Assembly (NCBI GenBank): GCA_022827905.1
Contig: JAJEIQ010000038.1
Span: 1-32,127, forward strand
Source of the DNA: Pseudomonadales bacterium
GTDB taxonomy: Bacteria; Pseudomonadota; Gammaproteobacteria; Pseudomonadales; Azotimanducaceae
DNA: 32,127 nucleotides
Direction of reading: 5' to 3'
Part shown: positions 22,003-29,875 of the stretch, piece by piece
Numbering within the stretch: position 1 is the stretch's first letter
Layout: each line of letters begins with the position of its first letter
Program-made: the position numbers and the translations under genes
Notes under the pieces: generated by a model
The model's database searches: none
What the model was told of the DNA's origin: nothing
What the model saw: only the letters and a program-made list of their open reading frames with translations

Positions 22003-24012
22003 ATGAGATTCGCCGAGGAGATACTTCTGCTGCTGTTGAAGGAGGACACGGGCTATGTTGTGCCCGTTCCGGAGTGGAAGATGTCGTGCGCCCTAGCCGG
22101 TGCGGTGTTGATGGACTTGGCGATGGAGAATCGCATTGACTCGGACTTGGAGACCCTCACCGTCATCGATGCCACGCCCACCGGCGACAATCAGCTCGAC
22201 CCGACTTTGGCCGAAATTGCGGCGGACGACGAAACTCATGCGCCGCAATACTGGGTGGAGCGAATTGCCCAACGTGCGGATGCCATCACCGAATCGGCGT
22301 TGGAAGGCTTGGTTGAAATGGGCATTCTCGACTTCGATTCCGGGGGCTTCTGGTCCCTCTCCGCCAAGGTGGAGCGGTCCGGCCGCTACCCGACCGTTGA
22401 CGGTCGGGCGGGGGAGGAGATCAAGGGCAGGATAATGCGCACGCTGCTCGATGACGAGATACCGGACCCCCGCGAAGTGGCCATTATCGGGCTGGTCAAC
22501 AACTGCGGCGGCTTTCAGGCGCTGATGGAGCCGGAGGCGTTCGAGCTCGCCAAGGAGCGCATCGAACTCTTCAGCGGCATGGACCTGATTGGGCGGACGA
22601 TTGCGGCTGCGGTGCGCAGTTCCTACCGCCCCCCGGAAAGCATGCGTTCCATTCGGCGTCGGCAGTTGCCGGTGGTGGGTTTGTCCGCCATGTTGTTCTC
22701 CAAAATTTTCCGCTCCGGCAATCTGCCCGAGTTCATGGCCGAGCAAAGCAAGGTGCATGGCCCGGTTTTCGAGCTCCGGGCGCCGGGCCGCAAGATGGTG
22801 GTGCTGGCGGGGGCGAGCGCCAACCGGTGGGTCGGCCGCAAGGGACGCCACTTTCTGCGCACCAGGGACTACCTGGAGGACTTCCAGACCCAATGGGGAA
22901 CGGCCCGCTCGATTGCGAGCATGGACGGCGCGGAGCACTATCGCATGCGCAAGGCCGTTCGGGCCGGCAATGCCCGGGCCGTGGTCGAGGACCGGCTGGC
23001 CGAAGTGTTCGCCCTTGGCCGGCGCAGTTTCCGGGAGTGGGGAGTCGGCAAGGCCGTGCCCGATGGCGGGGAGATGACCTGCCAGCGATTGATCGGCGAG
23101 CAGATCGCCCGGCTCAGCGCGAGCATCGACCCTTCCGGGGGGGGGGCGGTGCTCGATGATCTCCTGCGCTACGAGTACCGCGCCTTGCTCGTTCACGTGC
23201 TTGGGATCTTGCCCAAGTTCACGTTGCGCACCCGGAAAATGAAGCGGGCACTGGCGGGCATCCTGGACCTCTATGCGCAGATTCACGCTTCCCACACGCC
23301 GGCCCAGCGGGCGGGCAAGCGGCGGGACTTGGTCGATGACCTGATGGAACTGCACCAGGGCGACCCCCAGTTCCTGCCGGAAACGGACCTCGGCTTTGCG
23401 TTCATTGCGCCGCTGATTGCGGGTCACTACCTAGGCAGCGCCATGGCCTTCGCGATCTACGAAATGCTGGTTAATCCCCATCTCAAGGATGCGATCGCGG
23501 CAGAAGCCGATGCGTTGTTCGCGAACGGCGACCCGGTTGCCGCTGATCTGGACCTCGACGCCATTGACGCGACCCACCGCTTCGCAATGGAAACCCTGCG
23601 GCTGCATCCGGTGATACCGATGCAGATGCGCACCGCCATGAACGCGTTCGAGATCGATGGCATGGAGATTCCCGCCGGCGCCAGCGTCACGGTTGCCTTC
23701 TCGGCGCCGCACTTCATGGATAAGCACTTCAAGGAGCCGCTCAAGTTCGACATTGAACGGTTTGCGCCGCCCCGGGAGGAACACCGGCAACCGGGCGCCT
23801 ACGCGCCGTTTGGCATGGGCACTCACATGTGCGGCGGGTCGCGCTGGACCGAGTTGCAAATGGCGGCCAACCTGCTGCTGATCGTCCGCCACCTGGAGTT
23901 GGAGATGGTGCCGGCGAACTACAAGCTCAAGCTCAACCCGTTGCCGAAAATCAGCTTGAACAAGCGCTTTGGATTTCGCGTGACTGGCTACCGGCATCCC
24001 ATCGATCCATGA
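22003..24012 (+). CDS. GPP34 (GOLPH3-like) domain fused to cytochrome P450, copy 1
   Basis: 669 residues. Residues 1 to about 212 are a GPP34 domain: MRFAEEILLLLLKEDTGYV, LAGAVLMDLAMENRI, IDATPTGDNQLDPTLAEI, LEGLVEMGILDFDSGGFW. From about 215 to the end is a P450: CGRKGRHFLR/DGAEHYRMRKAV C-helix region, the ExxR pair Glu530-Arg533 (METLRLHPVIP), and the heme loop APFGMGTHMCGG with Cys610. The I helix (471-480, LIAGHYLGSA) lacks the usual acid-Thr pair. No membrane anchor or signal is present; GPP34 domains bind membrane lipid head groups, so peripheral membrane docking is likely. ATG 22003 follows GAGGGG and starts GPP34 correctly. The stop overlaps the efflux gene (ATGA). Confidence 0.93.
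   Translation: MRFAEEILLLLLKEDTGYVVPVPEWKMSCALAGAVLMDLAMENRIDSDLETLTVIDATPTGDNQLDPTLAEIAADDETHAPQYWVERIAQRADAITESALEGLVEMGILDFDSGGFWSLSAKVERSGRYPTVDGRAGEEIKGRIMRTLLDDEIPDPREVAIIGLVNNCGGFQALMEPEAFELAKERIELFSGMDLIGRTIAAAVRSSYRPPESMRSIRRRQLPVVGLSAMLFSKIFRSGNLPEFMAEQSKVHGPVFELRAPGRKMVVLAGASANRWVGRKGRHFLRTRDYLEDFQTQWGTARSIASMDGAEHYRMRKAVRAGNARAVVEDRLAEVFALGRRSFREWGVGKAVPDGGEMTCQRLIGEQIARLSASIDPSGGGAVLDDLLRYEYRALLVHVLGILPKFTLRTRKMKRALAGILDLYAQIHASHTPAQRAGKRRDLVDDLMELHQGDPQFLPETDLGFAFIAPLIAGHYLGSAMAFAIYEMLVNPHLKDAIAAEADALFANGDPVAADLDLDAIDATHRFAMETLRLHPVIPMQMRTAMNAFEIDGMEIPAGASVTVAFSAPHFMDKHFKEPLKFDIERFAPPREEHRQPGAYAPFGMGTHMCGGSRWTELQMAANLLLIVRHLELEMVPANYKLKLNPLPKISLNKRFGFRVTGYRHPIDP
23137..23146 (+). 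repeat. Run of ten G inside the first GPP34-P450 gene
   Basis: Ten consecutive G occupy codons 379-382 (Gly-Gly-Gly-Ala) in the P450 part. The paralogue has no equivalent run. Such tracts slip easily during replication; gain or loss of one base would shift the frame and truncate the protein before the ExxR and heme motifs. It could also be a sequencing-error spot, though the frame is intact as given. Confidence 0.8.
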
Positions 24013-25466
24013 GGATAGCGGCCTCCCTCACGGGATTGCTGGTGGCGGCTTGCTCCCTGGTGCCGCCGACCCCGCTCCCCGAGGCGGCGTCGGATCGATT
24101 GGAGAATGTCGCTGCAACAGGGGTGGACGGCCGGCACCAACCGCTTGAATGGTGGAAGTCCTTCGCGGACCCGGTTCTCGACCGGGTCATGGAAACGGCG
24201 CTCGACTCAAGTTATGACCTTGCCGAAGCGGTTGCCCGGGTTGATCAGGCCCGGGCGCGGGCGCGCATCGCCGCTGCGGCGCGCTTTCCGACCGCTCAAG
24301 CGTCACTTGGCGCGAGCCGATTTGATGCGCCAACCAATGCCGGCTTGGGCGCCCAGCTTGACGAACTCGGGCTCGGCTCCGAAGTGACCGAGGCCTTTGG
24401 CGTCACGCTGCCGGACCGGCTGGACCTGACCACCTACACACTGGGCGCGAACTTCGCCTACGAGGCGGACTTTTGGGGCCGCCACCGCAATGCAGCGCTG
24501 GCTGCGGGCGCGGAGCACCTGGCCTCCGAGGCGGACTTTCAGGCTGCGCAAATTGGCGTTCTGGCGGAAACGGTTGCGACCTACCTCGAAATCGTCGATC
24601 TGCGTTGCCAGCGGCGCCTGGCCACCGAAATGGCCGCGATTTTCGAAGAGCAGGCATCGTTGGCGGCGGCCGGCTACGAACGCGGCCTGACGGATGTTCG
24701 CGATGTCTATGCCGCACAGCGCAGCCTCGCCGATGCGCAGGCCGAATTGCCGCGCATGACGAGTCGCCTTGCCGACGCCGAAGGGCGTCTCTGGATCCTG
24801 CTCGGCGGGCATCGCGCGGAGCTTGAGAGCCTGCTGCCGGACGCGCTCAAACCGGCTGCGCCGTCCGTCCCGGTGCCGACGGGAATCCCTGCGGACCTGC
24901 TGACGCAGCGGCCCGACGTCAGCGCCGCGCGGCAGCGGGTGGAGGCTGCCCGCTTCGCGGTGGGCACCCACCGGGCGGCGTTGCTGCCCTCGCTGTCCCT
25001 GTCCGGTTCCATCGGTTTGCAGGCGACCGAATCCGGCGAGTGGTTCGATCCGGATCAGTGGTTCGAGAATCTGAGTGCGAACCTGCTCCTGCCGGTGTTT
25101 CAGGGCGGTCGGCTGCGCGGCAATGTGGCGCTTGCCGAAGCCCAGCTCGCCGAGGCTGGGGCGGCGTTCGGGCGCTCGGTCGTGACGGCCGTCAGCGAGG
25201 TCGAAGCCGCGTTGACCGGGTTGGAGAGCAGCGGTCGCCGCGTTACCCTGCTGAGGACGCTTTTGGAGGCGGCCGAAGCCGAGGCGGCACTGCTGGAGCA
25301 GCGCTATTTGGCCGGCGTGGTGGACTATGGGGGTTACCTGGGGGCTCGCCAGCTTCTGGTCAGCGCCGAATCGGCACTGGCCGGCGGCAAGCGCGACCTA
25401 GGCTACGCGCGCTTGGCGTTGCATCGGGCGCTCGGCGGTGCTTGGACCGCGGATACGGAGGACTAA
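24009..25466 (+). CDS. Outer-membrane efflux lipoprotein, TolC/NodT type
   Basis: 485 residues. The signal peptide ends in a lipobox with Cys15 (LLVAAC). The NodT-like opening QPLEWWKSFADPVLDRVMETALDSSYDL (about 40-67) is followed by two long alpha-helical repeats of the outer-membrane efflux channel; landmarks are YEADFWGRHRNAALAA (about 149-164), the central LTQRPDVSAARQRVEAARFAVG, and LLPVFQGGRLRGNVALAEAQ near residue 360. It forms the outer-membrane duct of a tripartite pump. Its ATG overlaps the P450 stop, so the P450 is translated just ahead of the export machinery. The adaptor gene begins two bases after its stop. Confidence 0.95.
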   Translation: MRIAASLTGLLVAACSLVPPTPLPEAASDRLENVAATGVDGRHQPLEWWKSFADPVLDRVMETALDSSYDLAEAVARVDQARARARIAAAARFPTAQASLGASRFDAPTNAGLGAQLDELGLGSEVTEAFGVTLPDRLDLTTYTLGANFAYEADFWGRHRNAALAAGAEHLASEADFQAAQIGVLAETVATYLEIVDLRCQRRLATEMAAIFEEQASLAAAGYERGLTDVRDVYAAQRSLADAQAELPRMTSRLADAEGRLWILLGGHRAELESLLPDALKPAAPSVPVPTGIPADLLTQRPDVSAARQRVEAARFAVGTHRAALLPSLSLSGSIGLQATESGEWFDPDQWFENLSANLLLPVFQGGRLRGNVALAEAQLAEAGAAFGRSVVTAVSEVEAALTGLESSGRRVTLLRTLLEAAEAEAALLEQRYLAGVVDYGGYLGARQLLVSAESALAGGKRDLGYARLALHRALGGAWTADTED

Positions 25467-25467
25467 C

Positions 25468-26670
25468 ATGGGCAGACGCTCGAGTTACTTGATTGCCGCG
25501 GCGATAGTCATTGGCGCCGTTGTCCTGGCCACCTTCCTCGTGTCGCTTGCCCCGGAGCCCGAACGCCGGGTGCCACCGTCGCAAATTCCCTACGTGGAAA
25601 CGGCCAGGATCGTTGCCGGCTCCGGCTCCATTCCCGTGTACGGCGCCGGCACGGTGCGGCCAAGCGCTGAAATTGACGTTGCGCCCCAAGTCGGCGGCCG
25701 CGTCGTCTGGGTCGATCCGGGGTTTGTCAGTGGTGGGCGGGTCGCTGCGGGCCAGACGTTGTTTCGCATTGAGGAGGCCGACTACCAATATCGCGTTCGG
25801 GAGGCCGAAGCGGCTGTTGCGGACCGTAAGGTTGCCTTCCTTGAAGCCCAGGAGGATGCGGCCATCGCCCAATCGGAGTACGAGCGCTACTCCGGCCGGC
25901 CGGGCGCAGCGGCCTCGCTGGGGCCGGCAAGTCGCCTGACCCTGCGTGAACCGCAGTTGGAAGCGGCCGAGGCGGCGCTGAAGCGGGAGGAGGCACGGTT
26001 GGCCGAGGCGAAGTTGGCGTTGGCGCGAACCCGCATCAAGGCGCCCTTCGACGGCTTCGTACGCGAGGAGTCGGTCGCCTTGGGGCAATTGGCGGCGCCC
26101 GGCGAACCGGTGGGGCGCTTGTTCGCTGCGGACGCCGTCGAAGTGGTTGTTTCGCTATCCGATGCCGACGCGGCGCTGATCCCGGGGCTATGGGCGACAG
26201 CGGAAAGGGCAGTCGCGGCCCGTGTGATCGCCGACTATGGCGGCGTCGATTACATTTGGCAGGGCCACGTGGACCGGGCCGAAGCCTCGCTTGACGAAGG
26301 GACGCGAACCATCGACGTGATCGTGCGGGTGCCGGATCCCTTCACGGCTGGCGAACCGTTGGAGGCGGCTGGCGGCCTGCTGAGTCACCCGCCGCTGCTG
26401 GTCGGGAAGTTCGCGGAAGTGGCAATTGAAGGACTGGCGCCCAGTGACTACTTCCAAGTTCGGCGCGCGGCGCTGCAGCCCGGCAATGAGATCTGGGCGG
26501 TGGGCCGCGATGGCACCGTGCGAATCGTGCCGGTGCGCGTTCTGCAGCGCGGCAATGATGAGGTCTTCGTGACCGGGGCGCTGAATCGTGGTGAAGCAGC
26601 CATCATCAGTGGACTGCAGTTCGCCACCAGCGGCATGGCGGTGCGCACCGCAGGCGCTGCGGCCCAATGA
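25468..26670 (+). CDS. RND periplasmic adaptor (membrane fusion protein)
   Basis: 400 residues. N-terminal membrane anchor (YLIAAAIVIGAVVLATFLVSL, about 7-27). Then the lipoyl-type half VYGAGTVRPSAEIDVAPQVGGRVVWVDPGFVSGGRVAAGQTLFRIEEADY, an alpha-hairpin (about 110-185), the second half TRIKAPFDGFVREESVALGQLAAPGEPVGRLF, and beta-barrel and membrane-proximal domains to the end. It bridges the RND pump and the outer-membrane duct. GGAGG lies nine bases before ATG 25468. The RND gene starts at its ATGA stop. Confidence 0.95.
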   Translation: MGRRSSYLIAAAIVIGAVVLATFLVSLAPEPERRVPPSQIPYVETARIVAGSGSIPVYGAGTVRPSAEIDVAPQVGGRVVWVDPGFVSGGRVAAGQTLFRIEEADYQYRVREAEAAVADRKVAFLEAQEDAAIAQSEYERYSGRPGAAASLGPASRLTLREPQLEAAEAALKREEARLAEAKLALARTRIKAPFDGFVREESVALGQLAAPGEPVGRLFAADAVEVVVSLSDADAALIPGLWATAERAVAARVIADYGGVDYIWQGHVDRAEASLDEGTRTIDVIVRVPDPFTAGEPLEAAGGLLSHPPLLVGKFAEVAIEGLAPSDYFQVRRAALQPGNEIWAVGRDGTVRIVPVRVLQRGNDEVFVTGALNRGEAAIISGLQFATSGMAVRTAGAAAQ

Positions 26671-29600
26671 GCGAGGCCGACATCTATCGGGATGAGCCGA
26701 GCGGACCGATCGCCTACATGGCGCGCAACCGTGTTGCCGCCAACCTGCTCATGTTGGGCATTCTGGCTGCCGGGCTGGTATCGCTGACCGGCCTTGAGCG
26801 GGAGGCTTGGCCGACCGTGCCGTTCAACATGATCGAAGTCACCATGGCCTACCCGGGCGCTGCGCCCGATGAGGTGGAGGAATCGATCGTTGCGAAGATC
26901 GAGGAGCAGGTCCGCGGATTGGAGGACGTGAAGTCGGTCAAGTCGGTGGCGGCGCCGGGCATGGCATCGGTCCGGGTTGAATTGAAGTTCGACACGGACA
27001 TCAGCCGGGCGATGGATGAAGTCGAGTCGGCGGTGGCCCGGATTCAGTCCTTCCCCGGTGCCGCGGAGCGCCCGGAGTTCCGCGAGATGAGCAATCGCCA
27101 AAGTATGATGCGCCTGATCGTTTACGGCGGCATCTCCGAGCGCGCGCTCAAGGAACTTGCTTACCAGATTGAGGATGAGTTGGCGTCGTTGCCTAGCGTG
27201 TCCTACGTTGAGGTCAGCGGAACAAGGGACTACGAGATCTCCATCGAAGTGCCCCTCGTCCGCCTTCGGGGGCTCGGGCTCACGTTGCAGGATGTTGCGG
27301 ATGCGGTGCGGCGCTCCTCGCTCGACCTATCGGCCGGAAGCATCGATACCCGCGATGCTCAAGTGCGCATCCGCACCCGGGGCCAGCGCTATGATCAGCA
27401 GGACTTCGAGGGAATCATCCTGGTTGCTCGGCCGGACGGCACAGTGTTGCGTTTGGGCGACGTTGCCGAGGTGCGCGATGGCTTCCAGAACACTGACCTG
27501 ATCGTTCGCCATCAGGGAATGCCCGCCCTCTTCGTTGAAGTTTCCCGCGCCGACGGCGAGCAAGTGATGGATGTCGCCGCCGCAGTTCATGACCACATCA
27601 CCAACGCAATCGTTCCGTCGCTGCCCGAAGGCGTGGGCGTCACGGTCTGGAACGACGACTCCCAGACCTATTCAGAGCGTCTTGACCTGCTGCTTAAGAA
27701 CGGCCTGCTAGGGCTGGGGCTGGTGGTGATTGCGTTGGCCCTGTTCCTGGAGATACGGCTCGCGGTGTGGGTGGTGGTTGGGTTGCTGACGGCGGGCATG
27801 GGTGCCTTGGCTGTCATGCTCGCCTTCGACCTTGCGATCAATACGATCTCGCTGTTCTCCTTCGTGCTGGCCATCGGCATCATCGTCGATGACGCGATCG
27901 TGGTGGCCGAGCACATTCATCAGGAACGCATGCGGGGCACGGCCGACCTTGCCGCGGCAATCCGGGGCGCCCGCCGCATCCGGGGGCCGCTGACCTTTGC
28001 GGTTCTTACCTCGGTGGTGGCGTTCGTCCCACTGCTCTACATCCCCGGTGGCATCGGCGAAGTGTGGACCGCGCTGCCGGTCATCATCATCGGGATGCTG
28101 CTGATTTCCTTGGTCGAGTCGCTCTTCATCCTGCCGAGCCACCTGTCACGCCTGCACGGACCCGATTGGACCCCCACCCGGCCAATCGACCGGTTTTTTG
28201 CAGGCACCCAGGCCCGTGTGGGCCGGGCGCTGGATCGTTTCCTCGACGGTCCGCTGGACCGCGCCTTGCGATTCACCACGCATCAGCCCGCCGTGGTGGT
28301 GGCTGGGGTCGTTGGCCTGTTCATCTTCAGCGTCTCCTTGGTGCCGGCGGGCGTGGTGCCCACCACCTTTGCTGACGTGGTTGAGGGCGACTTCGTAACC
28401 GCCACGTTGGAGATGCCGGAAGGGACCACGGCGCAACGCACCTATCAGGTGGCTATGGAGTTGGTGCGCGACGGTGAGCGGGTGCTCAAGCGGCTCTCGC
28501 GCCAGCAGGACGACGATGCGCCGCCGCTGAAGGTCGGCGTCACCGTGACGGTTGGGCAGGAGCCTCGGGTGGAAGGGGGCGGTCTCAATCCCGCGCCCAC
28601 CTTGAACCCCCGGGCCAACATCGCCACCGTCGAGTTCAAGCTTGTAAGCGCCCAGCAGCGCGACCTCTCCACCATCGCCGTCATGCAGGCCTGGCGCGAC
28701 GAGGTTGGCATTCTGCCCTATGCCCGCGGTATCGCCTTCAGCGGCGAGGTCATTGATCTCGGTAGTCCGGTGGAGGCTGTGCTGTCCCACCCGGATCCCG
28801 AACGCCTCAATGAAATAGCTGATGCGGTGGTTGATGGACTGCGCAGCGTCGCGGGCATCTTCGACGTTCGCTCGGACCACGCGCCCGGCGTCAGGGAAGT
28901 GCAGCTCGAATTACGGCCCGAGGCGCGCACGCTAGGGCTCACTTTGGAGGGATTGGCACAACAGGCGCGCGCGGCCTTCTTTGGCGCGGAGGCCTTGCGG
29001 ATACAACGCGGCACCGAGGAGGTGCGCGTTTATGTGCGCCTGCCGGCGGATGAGCGCAACGCCATCACCGATGTGGAGTCCTACGTCGTGCGCGCGCCGG
29101 GCGGGGCCGAGGTGCCGCTGCGGCAGGTAGCATCGTTCCGCATGGGCACCGCCCAGCCGTCCATTCGCCGCCAGGACGGTCGGCGCGTCGTCACAGTCAC
29201 CGCCGATGTGGATGAGGGCGTGATTTCCGGCGGGGAGGCCAATGCCGTCCTTAGAGAAACCATCCTGGCGGAACTCAGCGCCGTCCATCCGGAGCTCACC
29301 TACACCTTTGGCGGCGAGCAGCAGCAGCAAATCGAGTCCTTGGGCGCCCTGTACCGGGGCTTTCTGCTGGCCATGCTGCTGATCTTCGCGCTGCTGGCCA
29401 TTGCGCTCGGCTCCTACGGCAAGCCGTTCATCGTCATGGCCATCGTGCCGTTCGGCCTCATCGGCGTGGTCCTCGGCCATTTGGTGCTGGGGGTGGCGAT
29501 TAGCGCCGCTTCATTCCTCGGTTTCTTCGGGCTGAGCGGTGTGGTGGTCAACGACTCCTTGGTGATGATCGACTTCATCGACCAGCGGTTGAAGGAGGGC

Positions 29601-29867
29601 GCGACGCCTCGGGAGGCGATCATAGAGGGGGCCAAGGGACGCTTCCGCCCCATCCTGCTGACTTCCGTTACCACCTTCCTCGGCTTCACCCCGCTCATCC
29701 TGGAGCGGGCCATTCAGGCCCAGTTCCTAGTGCCGTTCGCCGCCTCCCTTGGAGTTGGCATCCTCATCGCCACGGCATTGCTGATGGTTCTGGTTCCCGC
29801 GCTGATGGCGATTTACCTGCGCGTCAACTCCTCACGCATAGCAGCCGCTACGCCCGCTTCGCCCTAG
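26667..29867 (+). CDS. RND efflux pump, HAE1-like inner-membrane subunit
   Basis: 1066 residues, twelve transmembrane helices and two large periplasmic loops. It uses the proton gradient to expel hydrophobic or amphipathic compounds. The proton-relay Asp408-Asp409 in LAIGIIVDDAIVVAEH match AcrB Asp407-408. Porter-domain landmarks include EVTMAYPGAAPDEVEESIVAKIEEQV (about 53-78). TM10 reads FGLSGVVVNDSLVMIDFID: the Lys of AcrB TM10 is not at its place, as in the subfamily with this VVVNDSL pattern, so the coupling residues differ from AcrB. It is the last gene of the P450-duct-adaptor-pump run and ends eight bases from the convergent second P450. Confidence 0.96.
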   Translation: MSEADIYRDEPSGPIAYMARNRVAANLLMLGILAAGLVSLTGLEREAWPTVPFNMIEVTMAYPGAAPDEVEESIVAKIEEQVRGLEDVKSVKSVAAPGMASVRVELKFDTDISRAMDEVESAVARIQSFPGAAERPEFREMSNRQSMMRLIVYGGISERALKELAYQIEDELASLPSVSYVEVSGTRDYEISIEVPLVRLRGLGLTLQDVADAVRRSSLDLSAGSIDTRDAQVRIRTRGQRYDQQDFEGIILVARPDGTVLRLGDVAEVRDGFQNTDLIVRHQGMPALFVEVSRADGEQVMDVAAAVHDHITNAIVPSLPEGVGVTVWNDDSQTYSERLDLLLKNGLLGLGLVVIALALFLEIRLAVWVVVGLLTAGMGALAVMLAFDLAINTISLFSFVLAIGIIVDDAIVVAEHIHQERMRGTADLAAAIRGARRIRGPLTFAVLTSVVAFVPLLYIPGGIGEVWTALPVIIIGMLLISLVESLFILPSHLSRLHGPDWTPTRPIDRFFAGTQARVGRALDRFLDGPLDRALRFTTHQPAVVVAGVVGLFIFSVSLVPAGVVPTTFADVVEGDFVTATLEMPEGTTAQRTYQVAMELVRDGERVLKRLSRQQDDDAPPLKVGVTVTVGQEPRVEGGGLNPAPTLNPRANIATVEFKLVSAQQRDLSTIAVMQAWRDEVGILPYARGIAFSGEVIDLGSPVEAVLSHPDPERLNEIADAVVDGLRSVAGIFDVRSDHAPGVREVQLELRPEARTLGLTLEGLAQQARAAFFGAEALRIQRGTEEVRVYVRLPADERNAITDVESYVVRAPGGAEVPLRQVASFRMGTAQPSIRRQDGRRVVTVTADVDEGVISGGEANAVLRETILAELSAVHPELTYTFGGEQQQQIESLGALYRGFLLAMLLIFALLAIALGSYGKPFIVMAIVPFGLIGVVLGHLVLGVAISAASFLGFFGLSGVVVNDSLVMIDFIDQRLKEGATPREAIIEGAKGRFRPILLTSVTTFLGFTPLILERAIQAQFLVPFAASLGVGILIATALLMVLVPALMAIYLRVNSSRIAAATPASP

Positions 29868-29875
29868 GACGCCGC

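Noticed and set aside
22093-23427. 444-codon open frame antisense to the first GPP34-P450 gene
   Set aside because: Same reason: composition-driven antisense frame with no recognisable domain.
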